NCBI GenBank assembly: GCA_028583685.1
Contig: JAMXIF010000048.1
Coordinates: forward strand, 25,797,173 to 25,861,172
DNA length: 64,000 nucleotides
Source: Petaurus breviceps papuanus
Lineage: Eukaryota > Chordata > Mammalia > Diprotodontia > Petauridae
Reading direction: 5' to 3'
Part shown: positions 1 through 11,900 of the stretch, one piece after another
Layout: every line of letters starts with the position of its first letter
How positions within the stretch are numbered: position 1 is the first letter of the stretch
Notes under the pieces: model-generated
Database searches by the model: none
What the model was told of the DNA's origin: nothing
What the model saw: only the letters and a program-made list of their open reading frames with translations
Program-made: the position numbers and the translations under genes

Positions 1-2855
1 GAATGTAAATTTTTATTTACATTGCAAAAGACACATTCAGTATTTCTGCTTTTCTGCATTTGTTTGTGAAGCTCTTATGCCATAATGGTCAGTTTTTTTG
101 ATGGTGCCTTGTATAGCTAAGAAATGGAAATATTTTTTTCTTTTCTTGTTCAATATTCTCCATGTACAAGATTTTCCATATATAACTTTTCTAAAATTCT
201 TTCATCTTCTTAACTTCTGCCTTGTTTACTTTCTGGTTTGATTTATCTTGATCTGAGAAGAGTTAATTGAGTCCCTTAATTATACAGAAGAGGAAATTGA
301 AGACTAGAAAGAAAAAATGACTTGCCCAAGGTCACATAAGCAATGAGCAGCAGAATAAGTCTTCTGCTTTATCCTCTCACTATATTTACCTTCACCTACA
401 GTATTTCATTTGGTTTTCACAAAAGGCCTCTGTTAAGAGTTTGCAAGTAAGTACTGTTGTAGCAAGGCTCTTGTTTAAAGGATAATAGTAACAGCTCACA
501 TTTCTATAGCTCCTTAAAGCCTTTAATCACTATGTTATGCAAACAGCTGTTGAGATGGTTTATTATTAATTTTATTTTATAGGGGGGGGAAACTGAAGCA
601 CACAGGAGGTGAATTGACTTGTCATTCCATGTAATAGAGCCAGTAAGTGTGATAACTGAGATTTGAACCAGGTCTTGGGACTCCCAAGTTTAGTATTCCA
701 CTCGGAAACTTACTCACTGGGTTCAGGTTCCATCAACTTTATGTGATCTCCTCCTCACATACAATTTTATTTAGACCTCTCATACACTTAAAATAACCAG
801 TATGATTTTCCTCAGTATATTTTTCATGTCTTTTCTGATATTAAGAATAGGAATAGTTACTGATAACATGTAGGGTTTTTTCTTAAGATTTATCATGCTA
901 TTTCATTTGACCCTCATTAACAAACCTATGAGGGTAGGTTTTGCTTATATTATTATCCTCATTTTACATATGAAGAAATGGACACTCAAAGAGGTTAAGT
1001 GAATTGTATGTGGTCACATAGTTAAAAGTGTCAGAAGTGGGATTTGAATCAAGATTTCTCCTGATTCCCACTTCTAGCATCCTTTCTACTACTCTTATCA
1101 TACTTCCAAAAGCCTCTGTGAAATCCTGAAGGGCAGGGAGTAATTTATGCTGCTATTATGTGCTGCTTTACACAAAAGAAGCATTTAACAAATGTTTATT
1201 GGATGTAATTGAATTGTTGGCAGCTGATAATTGAAGGGACATTATCAGACCAAGGCCAAATACCTTTCTTAGCCATTGATGACTTGGTGATTGGTTATAG
1301 TCCGAGGAAGAGTTGAATTTTTCCTAGAGACTTGTCTCTTGTTTAGCCAACTAGAACAGTATAAGTGTATGTGATATTGGGGGCATTTTCTTTTTCTTTT
1401 TTAAACATTTAATTTAGTTTTTCTTTATGTTCTGAAGTTAATAAATGATGTGGTCACAGATTAGATGAGACTGTTTTAGGTTTTTTTCTGCTTTTGCATT
1501 TTGAACTTTATTAGAATTATTCTCAAATTATATAGTTGAGTCTTTCCCTAGAAAATTGCTTTGCTTAGGCCATTCTAGGATGATAGTCATGCTTGTATTT
1601 GAACTGGAATATCTTTTAGTATCTTAGATTCTGGCTCCTTAGTTCAATATTCTATCTCTCTGAGGTGATTAGCAAAACAAATTTTACTTAATTACCTAGT
1701 ACATGGAAATTACTAAGCCATTTGGGCCTAAACACCAAACATTTCAGGTTGTATGACTAAATTTTGCTTGGTGTTTGGGTCTCCTTGGGTCTGTATACTT
1801 ACATTTCTTTTCATGAAATTGTTGAAATCAAAGTTGAAAGCCACCATTAAGAGCTCACAAATCATAGTTATGGACCCTCAGGTCATCCATGTTAAAACAA
1901 GAATCCCTTCAACAATATCCCTGATAAATAAACCTGGAGTTAGAATTGTGATGTACCGTAAGTATAACCACAATTCTTTATAATTCTTTTGTCATCATTT
2001 CTAAAGAGTACCTCATTGATGTAATTGGTCAGTGACTAGCATTAGACCCTTAGCTGGGCACTTGTATATAGTTAAACTTCATTAAATTGATTGGGAGTTG
2101 ATCTTTGTGATCAAAATGTGAATTTTTTATAACTATCAATATGTACTTCATTATTATTTTAGATATTCATGCAGCCTGCACACACATAGATTTGTAGTCA
2201 TATGACTCACTTTTCAAAAGACCTCTGCTTTAGGGGAGTCTTAAATTCTTATGTGTTAGGGGCGGCCAGGTAGCACAGCGAGTAAGAGCACTGGCCCCAG
2301 TGTCGGGATGACCTAGGGATCGAATCCAGGCTCAAACACTTAGCACCCACCCAGAAACACCTGGCCGTGTAACCTTGAGCAAGTTACTTAAACCCAATTG
2401 CTTAAAAAAAAAATTCTTATGTGTTTTTAAGTAAATGAAGATAAACCTCAGGACATAGGCTCATCAGTTCAAGTGCTGCTAGTCTTGATTATTACAGCAT
2501 AGATACTATGATTAAAATTGGTTCTGTCTCATGAAAACATAATTCTTGTAAAGAGTAGGAGCACCTATCTAGCTAGCATCCTGGCTAGTTTCTAGGACAG
2601 GTAATTTCATTACTTCTTCTAAGAATTACTATTTCTTTAATTGGGGAGAAAGATGAGATTGAGTGTGTCCTGAAGCCATTTTTCACAGTTTTGGGGGACG
2701 TGGGGGCAAGTGAAGAATTTCCTGATCTGGTGGGAAGTAAGGAGTTCATCTTTTGGGATCTATGAAGAGTCTTTTGAATTCTGAGGAACTTTTGGGTGTC
2801 AAGAGAGGAAAGGATTTGCTTAGAAGGTGAACATCACTGCTTTTTACTATAACAG
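1..2855. other. GOLGA1 intron (left part)
   Basis: No exon was recognised. It holds old CORE-SINE/MIR copies in reverse orientation at about 275-385, 500-725 and 935-1110 (each with the TTAAGTGACTTG...GGTCACA signature or a worn version) and one young tRNA-derived SINE at 2259-2410. The open frame at 1753-1983 has no recognisable similarity. Confidence 0.6.
2259..2410 (+). repeat. tRNA-derived SINE, monomer type A, with target duplication
   Basis: Head ggggcggccaggtagcacag, box-B-like atcgaatcc, diagnostic cacccacccagaaacacctgg, end cccaattgctt plus A tail. Flanked by a repeat of about 15 bp (aaattcttatgtgtt, 2243-2257 and from 2411). This is a single type A monomer, the same as the 5' half of the dimers at 15918 and 45889. 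Confidence 0.9.
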
Positions 2856-2981
2856 GGTGCTGTCAAGGCTGAAGAGAGAGAGAAACTCATTGAACATTTG
2901 CAGGAAAAAGTTTTGTCCCTGGAGAAGAGACTAGAAGGAAACTTGTCAGGGGAGGAACATGTACAGGAACTACTGAAGGAG
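2856..2981 (+). CDS. GOLGA1: GOLGA1 exon w1 (coiled coil)
   Basis: Forty-two codons in phase 0, from [11 protein letters not shown] to VQELLKE, matching human residues from about 282 (VTAETQEKEDV...LQELLKE). The acceptor is ataacag and the donor is GAG|gtaatt. This is the first exon of the gene seen in the window; no upstream exon was found in 1-2855. Confidence 0.93.
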
Positions 2982-5900
2982 GTAATTTAAATCTCCATCA
3001 CCTTTCCCTTGGTTAGTGTCAGAGTAAAGCAGTGATGAGATGTGATTTCTCCTCCCTCTTCTTTGGTTGAGTACCTACCTTACCTATCCTTTCAAGCTCA
3101 AGTCTTATAAAATCTACTTCATGACTTCCCTCATGGATTCCCTCATTTCCCCAGTGAATAAAAAATTTACCCCCTTGTACTTGCATGCAGCACTTTGTAT
3201 CTCCCTTGTGAATCTACATTTTGGGATGGGATTAGATTTGGGATTCATCATACTGAGAATTCTTAACTGTTCGTATTAGCACCTTTTCTGTAACTTTGGG
3301 TGTTCGAGAGACGCCTGGGCCACTGACAGTTAAGTGACTTGCCCGGGGTCACATAGCCAGTATGTGTCTTGTCAGTTAAGACTTAATCCCAGGTCTTCTT
3401 GAACCCAGTGCTGACTCTCTACCAATATGATGCTGTCATATACTATATATGAGTGTTATAGTGTTATACTATTGAGTGTTCGTCTCTTTGTTATATCCCC
3501 TCCTAGTATCTAATATCCATGAAGGGTAGGAACTATGTAAAATCTAAACTTAGTGTTTCTTCCAGCATTCTAGTACAGTGGAAATTGTAAGTGTTTCATC
3601 TGTTCTTGAATTTGAATTCTGAGATTTCATAGGATCATAGAATTTTAGAGTTGAAAGAACACGTTAAAAGTCAGAAGATCAAGGAAGAAAATTCTCCTTA
3701 GCTTTACTGTTCTCATAGAGATAATCTCATTTTGCACGTACGATCATCCTCACATGATAGTCTTCTCCCAGGTACTGAAGCTCTTTTCCTTATACTTGTA
3801 AGAGGTAGCTATAATTTGATGAGATGCTCTTTACAAATAGACTACACCCATCATTCTGTGCTACTTAGAGACTCCTCTCTCTGCCTTCTTCCCCCTCCTC
3901 TTTGTAGTTCTCTGGGTGAAGACAAATAGTTATGAATGCAGACTTTTATTAAGAAAAGATTGTTGCAGGTTAGCTATGCCTGGTTTGCAGAAAACCAGAC
4001 AGAGTGACTGTTCACTAATAGTGTGTGTGTGGGGGGGGGGGGGGAGGGTGGGGTTGCTTTTCTTTTTTTAAATTCTTTCAGAAAACTATTGCAGAACAGA
4101 AATTGGATGATACAAGGCAGCAGCTGTTGGCTGCTAGGACCAGCCAAGCTGAGACAGTTAGCATACTGGAGACCCAGGTACTTTTTCCACTGTGTTCTGT
4201 GTTTGTATTATAAGTGCTTTATGTCTATGAAGCACTGTGTCTGTGTGACTAAAACTTATGCTGTAACTATAAATCCTGTGGAATTGTAAATTTAGGAATG
4301 CTTTTACATATCATTGTTTTTAATACCAGAAGTATGAGTGACTTAATGCATAATATCATCCAGTCCCTTCAGGCTTAAAGGAATCTTAATGATCAGTCTA
4401 ATACAATAGCCACATTTAACAGATCAAGAAATTGAGGCATAGGGAGGGGAAGGAGGGAGCATGCCCATTATCACACAGCCAGTAAGAAGGTAGCAGTTTC
4501 AGTATCACTGACTACAGCCTCTGAGACAGAGCCTTATATGTCAGTCGTGTGCATGCCAGTCACTTGGAGGGATCCTCACTTTAGTGGAAATAGCTACCAT
4601 TCTTGAGGTTCTCCATCCTCTACTTCTCTAACCTGAAAATATTTTCTTGTTTTATTTCTAGATCACAAAACTGAATAGTCAGGTAACTAACAGCCAAGCA
4701 TTACTTCGTGAGAAAGAAGAGTTTATAAAAGGATTAAGAGAAAGCAGCCTTAGTCAGGTGAAAGTCAAGCCTGTGAACTGGCATTCTTCTCTTATGGTGT
4801 CTGCATTTGTTGAATAGGGAAGAGTATTTCTTTTCTTTCCCCATTCAGGTAAAAGAACTTGAGGAAATGCTGCAAAGTTCAGATGAGAAACTTAAGAAGA
4901 GCAATGAAATAATGAATGAAAAAGAAGAACAGATTCAGAGGCTTGTGAGTGTTCTCTGACAGTCTCATTTGCTGGCAGGAAGGGATTTCGTTGTGTCTTA
5001 GGAGGTGGATTTTCTGGTTTAGATCAGTTAGAAAGCATCACACCCCAACCTTATTCTGTGGCTGTGCCTATTATCATTTGACACGTGCTCAGATTTTCTG
5101 CAATTCATTGGTTTGTCTCTTTGGGTGCTTTTTTTTTTTTTTTGAGAGGTGGCAAGAAGTATTGGGTTTCACTGGGTGAGTGTGATGACAACTTATCTCT
5201 AGAGAGAGACTAGATCTTAAGTAATTCAAGGTCTGTGGAAGGATCCCCTTAAAAATTCTTTTCATTAAATATTTATTCAAGCTTCAAAATACTGGCCATT
5301 TTATTAGAATGGAAGTTCCTTCCACTGACAAAGATCAGAACTTCTCCACATGTTAATAGGTGATCCCCATAAGTTTGCATGACCCAAAAAATTCATCTCA
5401 GGATGATGAGCTTTTCTGCACTCAGAAAAACTCATCTGAAGATGGCAGCAATACCAACCTGTTATCAGACATGTCCTGGACGCTCTAACCTTAGAGTACC
5501 CAGAGTCCCCTGCGTGCCATGAGAAGGGCTTCACTGGACTTGATTCAAAGAGAAGCAGCATAATCTAAAAGAAACAGCTCCGGGTTTACTGTCCAGGGAG
5601 GCCTGGGTTTGAATTCCACCTCGGATATTGGCTAGTCCTTTGGCCATGGGAAAGTCAGTCTCTCTGAGCCTCAGCCTCCCAATCTGTAAAATGTAGTACC
5701 TGCTTCATAGGTAAAATTATTTTGCAGATCTTTAAATTGCTGCACAGCTGCTGACGACTTATTACCTAGATAATAAAAAATCATTTTTTTGCGTTTTGAG
5801 CAGTCCAGTTTGGCAGAAGAAAGCAACAAATTGCAACAGCACATCTTGGTCCTGGAGCAGCAGTATGCAGAGCAAGGGAACCGACTGGAGGCTGAAATAG

Positions 5901-8900
5901 CTGCCCTTGAGAAAGCTCGAGAGTCTGACAAGACAGCAGCAAGCCACCAGATAGTAAGTGGAGGAAAGTGTTTGACACAAGGATGTTATAGTCACCAGGG
6001 TACTACTCACTTTAAGTCCGAGAAGCTGAACATACCAAAGACAAAATGTAGCTTTTATAATTGTTTACATGGAGGTGAGGATAGTCATACTCTGAGTTGC
6101 AGTGTTTTAAGTAGCAGTTTGTAAATTTTTTTGAATGGGAGAGGGAGTTTTAAAATGTTTCATATTGTAATACATAAATTTCCTTTCTCTTCAGATCCCA
6201 AATGTATTGGTTCTTTACTCTTATTCTCTGTGACACCCTCTTTTTCCCCTCTCCATTTTGTTTTTCCTCCTTGTCCCCTTTTGATGAACTCTTCTCCCAG
6301 TTGTTTACTGTTCATAATTAGGAGCGTTCCTTTTCTTTGCTCTTTATCATTCTCCATCCACTATCATAAAGGTGATTCTGTAGTGATCTTTTTGGTGAAA
6401 TGTTGGTTTGAAAGAACTAGTAACTTCAATATTGTGCAGATGAACAGTGTAACCCTTTAAAACTTTTTTAATACCTATTTCTCATTTTCAGCAACTGCTA
6501 GAAGAAGAAAATGCAAGCCTTAAGGAAAATAGAAATGAATATGAAAATTCTTTAGAAACCCACAAGCTTGAGTTGAAGAAATTGAAGGTATTTACGAAAT
6601 TGAAGGAGGGTGCTTCCAGCATTGTGAATCCTTTTGAAAGGTTATCAGCATGGTGTGGCAGAAAGATCCATGGGCTTGGAATCATAAGACAATTGTTCTA
6701 GTACTTACAATTACTTCTATGACCCTAAGTAAATCATTTAAACCTCTGTTTCTTCATTGATAAAATGAAGGAGTTAAACTAGGTTATCTCTGTGTTTCTA
6801 ACAGTTTGTTTTATGTTCTAATGTTTTGTGTTTTAAAGCCCTGTCCATCTAACATTTTTTGGTCTAAGGCCCCTTCCAGCTCTAATTCGTAATTCTTTAA
6901 AAAAGCAAGTAGTAAAGTCTCTAGCTCAGGGGTGGGGAACCTGTGACCTGGAGGCCACATGTGACCTTTTAGATCTTACATAAAATTCGGGTTCAGGCAA
7001 AAAGCTGCACTTAAGGATCTAGTAGGCCACATGTAGACTCAAGACTGCAGCTTCTCCACCCCTGCCCTAGCTTAATCATATAAGATGTTGTTCCTAAAAA
7101 GTTAAATATATGTCTTAAATTATTTACTGGGACAAAGCTTCTTCTGTAACATTCAGGGTAACATTTGCCTTTAATACTTCTTTTTTTTTTATTTTTATTT
7201 TTCAACATTCAATTCCATAAGTTTTAAATTTTCTCCCCCTCCCTCCCCAAGATGGCATGCAGTATGATATGGCTGTACACATACATTCCTATTTCACACA
7301 TTTTCACATTAGTCATGTTGCATAGAAGAATTATAATGAATGGGACAGATCATGAGAAAGAAAAAACAAAATGAAACAAAAAAGAAAATAGTCTGCCTCA
7401 CTCTGCATTCTGACTCCAAATTCTTTCTCTAGATGTGTCTTTTAATACTTCTCACCCAGAGTACTGAGTGTCCTCTGATCACATCCTTCCCTCTTCTGCC
7501 TTTTATTTAGACAGTCCCCATTCCTGCTATGAATTCTTCAATCTACTTTACCCTCCCGCCTGCCTATTGAAATTCTTCTCCTCCTTCAAAGCCTAGGGCT
7601 TCTTCATCCATTAAGTTTTCCTTCATTCCTTCCCAACTAGAAATGTTACTTTCCCTCTTCAGATTTTTCGGGCCATACTGTGTGACATCTCCTGTGCACT
7701 TATCACATTCTAACTTATATTGGGTAAGTGCATGTCATGCGCCTCCAGTAGAGCATAAACTGCTTGATGGCAGCAGCTATGTTTGTATTCTACAGTGTTT
7801 TATCATACAGTTACTTAATAAATATTTGTTGAATTGAATTAAATTAAAATAATTCTGTCAAGTCACATTGTGTTATTTCTCCTAATTAGGATAATAACAA
7901 TAATAATTTAGAAAGGGCTTTAAGATTTTCAAAGCACTCTACATGGTATCTCATTTGATCCTCAGAGTGACACAGCTAGTGGGTAAGTGGGACAAGATCT
8001 AAACTCAGTATAGCAAAGGAATGTTAAAATGTTCTTCTTTAAAATGTTGTTAAAAAGAGATAACTATAGAACTTTGTCAAAAAGTGATGCAATTATCTCT
8101 CAGGTTTTTGTGGCCTTTTCCTCATGCAGACTCAGTGCTTTTCCCAAAATGGCACCTCTTCCATTCTGACCCTACCCTAAGAAGATAAAGTTCCTTTTAC
8201 TTAGAACTGGAACTCTCTTATTTTAGAAAGAAGGGAGAAAGCTTAGAGAGGAAAAATAACCTCCTCAAAGTCACACAGACTGTGAGCAGAAGTGACAGGA
8301 TTCAAGGCCAGGTCATCTAACTCTTGTGCCCTTTCCATTTTACCACACTAGAGTAGAAAAGTGGGCTTCTCACATTTTCCTCCAGAGTCCCAATGAGCTT
8401 ATCCCTCTTTCCTTGAGTACCATCACAAGGATAGGCAAGGCCAAAGATTTTTGGTTAAACGTTGCCTTCAACTCTTCAATAATATGTAGAAAGGATAATT
8501 TCTTTTAGAGCATGTTTCCTGAAGCAGTTTAGGCATGAATTGGTTTGACCAAAATATACTAAGTTTTTGAGCAGTGTATGAAGAAATGTGTTTTGTGCTG
8601 AAATTATCATTCCTGGGCTTTGTAGTCTTTGGGCTGCAGTGACTGGCAAATTAACTAACTTGAATCACAAAGCTAAATTTAATAGGACTGCTAAATTTTT
8701 TATTCCTTCTAATTTGGTCAGATGAGTTAGTGCTGCTGTCTCTGCTTATGAGGAAAATGTTTACCCCACAATGTTTTGGGTGGTACAGTGGAAAAGAACA
8801 CAGGATTTGTAGCCAGAGAGGTCCTGGGCTTGAATCCTAGCTCTGCCTCTTACTACTTGTGTGTTGCAGGCAAATCATTTAACCTTTCTGCAGTTGATTT

Positions 8901-11900
8901 TCCTCATCATGAGAGAATTGCCAAAAAAGACCCTGACTCCTGGGAAAAGGACTTAACTATTGCTGAAAAAACTGGAAAGCAGTCTGGCAGAAATTAGGTG
9001 TAGACCAATAACTCACATCATATAACAAGAGAAACTTCAGGTGGATACATGACTTAGACATCAAAGATGACATCTTAAACGAATTAAAGGAAGAAATTAT
9101 CTTTTGGATCAATGGGCATAGTTTATGACCAAACAAAGGATAGAGAAGATTGCAGATAAGTCTTTTACACAAACAAAACCAATGTAGTTAAAATTAGAAG
9201 GGAAATAAGCAACCAAGAAAAATCCTCTACAGGAGGTTCTCCAAGATGTACAAGGAACTCATTCAAATTTTCTTGACCCATTCTCTGCTCTTTAACCATA
9301 GGAAATGGTCAAAGGATATGAATAGACAGTTTTCAAAGGAAGAAATCCAGTTTATCAACAGCGATATTAAAAGAAGTATTCCAAATCACTGATAGTTATA
9401 GAAATGTAAATTGAAACAAGTTGAAACTTCTACCTCAGATCCCATCAGATTGGCAAAGATGACAGGAAAATGACATGATTGAGGGACCATGGGAAACAGA
9501 CACATTAATTCATCGTTGTTGGAATAGTGAATTGGTACAGCCATTCTGGAAATCAGTTCAGAACTATGCCCCCAAAGTTACTAAAATGTACATAACACAG
9601 AACCTGGTACAGAGTAAGCACCTGATAAATGCTTATTGACTCAACTTGCATACTTTGACCCAGTGGTATTGCAGCCCCATATATACAAGAATATTTCTGG
9701 AAACTCTTTGGGTACTTACTGGTTAAGGAACTAGAAACTAATGGGGAGCTCATCTTTTGAAAAAATGGCTTAATAAATTATGGTACATAGATATAATTAA
9801 ATAGTATTGCCCCATAAGAAATTAGGAAAAGGCTGATTTCAAAGATCCCTGAGAAGTCTTATATTAACTGATAAAGAGTGAAGTGAGCAAAACTAGTTTG
9901 AGCAATAACAACAATGTAACGAAAACTCACTTTGAAAGACTTAACTCTCATCAGTTTAATGATCTTATCTTGAAGGAAGAAAAGGGCTCTGTGAGGTAAG
10001 AAATAAAAAGAATTACATTGTAGGCATTTGGACCAACAGTGTCACAGTACCAATGATGAATGCTACCCATATACTGACTAGAGAGAATGAATTCAAGATG
10101 CAGAATGAAACATGCATTTTGGGATATGAGCTATGTGGGAACTTGTTTTTCTTGACAATGCAGATTTGTCAAAAAGGTTTTACTTTTCTTTTTTAATTGA
10201 GGGAGGAGGACGCAAAAGAGGAAGAGAAGGGGTAGGGATAGTTTTCCCAAACAAACATAAAAGCCAGAAGGAATCATTTTTGGAAGTTTTACATGTTAAA
10301 TTTACCATGCATTTAAAAAGAAAAGCAAGGACCAAACTGACCTCTTGACTTCCATACACAACATTCTTGTCCATCTTAGTGCCTTTGCACACATATCTAG
10401 AATGTGACTAACTCTGCCTCACCTACTATACTGCCTTCCCTCCTATACTCTGTATAATTTGTATTTATTGAGTTTATATAATAGAGATTTGCAGTTTCAT
10501 ATACAATTCCCTCCTGTTCCACAATGTACTGTTGTAGGGAAATTTGATGTGTGTTAAGCTTTCTGCCAAAGATGGTGCTTGAGCTGCAAAATAAAGGAAG
10601 AAAGGGACTCTGAAACCAGGATACGGAGCAAAGGCATTCCTGGCATGTGGCATGGCCTGTGCAAAGGCACAGAAATGGGAGATGGAGTGTTATGTTCAGG
10701 AAACTGAGAGGAAGCCAGCTTAGTGGGATTGCAGAGTGCTGGCGGAAGTGATGCCCAGTGAGGCTAAAAGTATAGCTTAAGGCCAGGCTGTGTAGGGCTT
10801 TAAAAACTAAACAGAGAAGTTTATATTTTATCTTAGAAGTAATAAGGAGACACTAAAGTTGATTCAATAGGAGAGTCACATGGTTAGGTCTGTGTTTAAG
10901 GAAAACTGCTTTCATTGTAGAAGATTTTGCCATAGAAGGTTCCTGGGTTTTTGGTTTGTTTTTTTTTTTTCTGTTACACTAATATAGAGATATTAGTCTC
11001 CCTCGGTGTGGCATTTCTTATGTTTAGTAGTAATTTGATATGTTATGACCAAAGGGATGTGAACTAGAATTTTAGCATTAAAATCTCATGAGTGTATCTT
11101 GGTTTGTAGGAAGAATGGGGCCAGAGAGAAACTGTTAGTGTGGAAATTGCCAAGGCACTGGAAGAAACCCGGAAACAAAGGGAAGATCTTCAACAGCAGG
11201 TCTGTCCAGTTGTGGCTACTTATTCAGGCCACTGCTCCTACTTTGGCATTCATATGATAAAGAGCCTGGCAGCATTTTGTCTGTCAGAAATTTGGATGAC
11301 TAATAAAGGCATTCTTAGCTATAGGAATTGGCTCCACTAAGTATTTGTGCTTCACTATTTGTTTGCTTCTTATCTCAAAGGGATATGGAAGAAGGTCACA
11401 AAAGTGCTATAGCCTATTTATCTAATTTATTCACCAAGGGAGATGATACTTTAGTGAACATTACTGCAGTGTCCTAAAAGAACTAAGATTCTGTAGGTTC
11501 CACTACTACTATTCATTGCTGGAGTTTAGCCCATCCTAGTAGAGTTTCGTGGAATGTTATTGCCCAGAAAATTCATTACCATCTAATATCCAAGTCCTGT
11601 TTTTGATTGAGGCCTTTCTAGTATATTAGGAGCTACCCTAAGTTATTCTGTACTTGAATAGCTTTCAAGAACTTAGGGGCTCCTCCATGCCTTGATGGGG
11701 CATTGAATGGAATGCTTCAGTCAGGATAGATACTCATATTACTGCCCAGCAGTTACCACGTCATTTCCACATCTGGTTCCATGCTCTTATTGGAGGGTTG
11801 ATAATTGTCTTATAAATATTACCATTCCCAGTTGTCTATTGATCTCTGACTTATTGAGCTTTTGAGAAATGGATCCCTGTGAGCTAATGCCCAGAAATTC

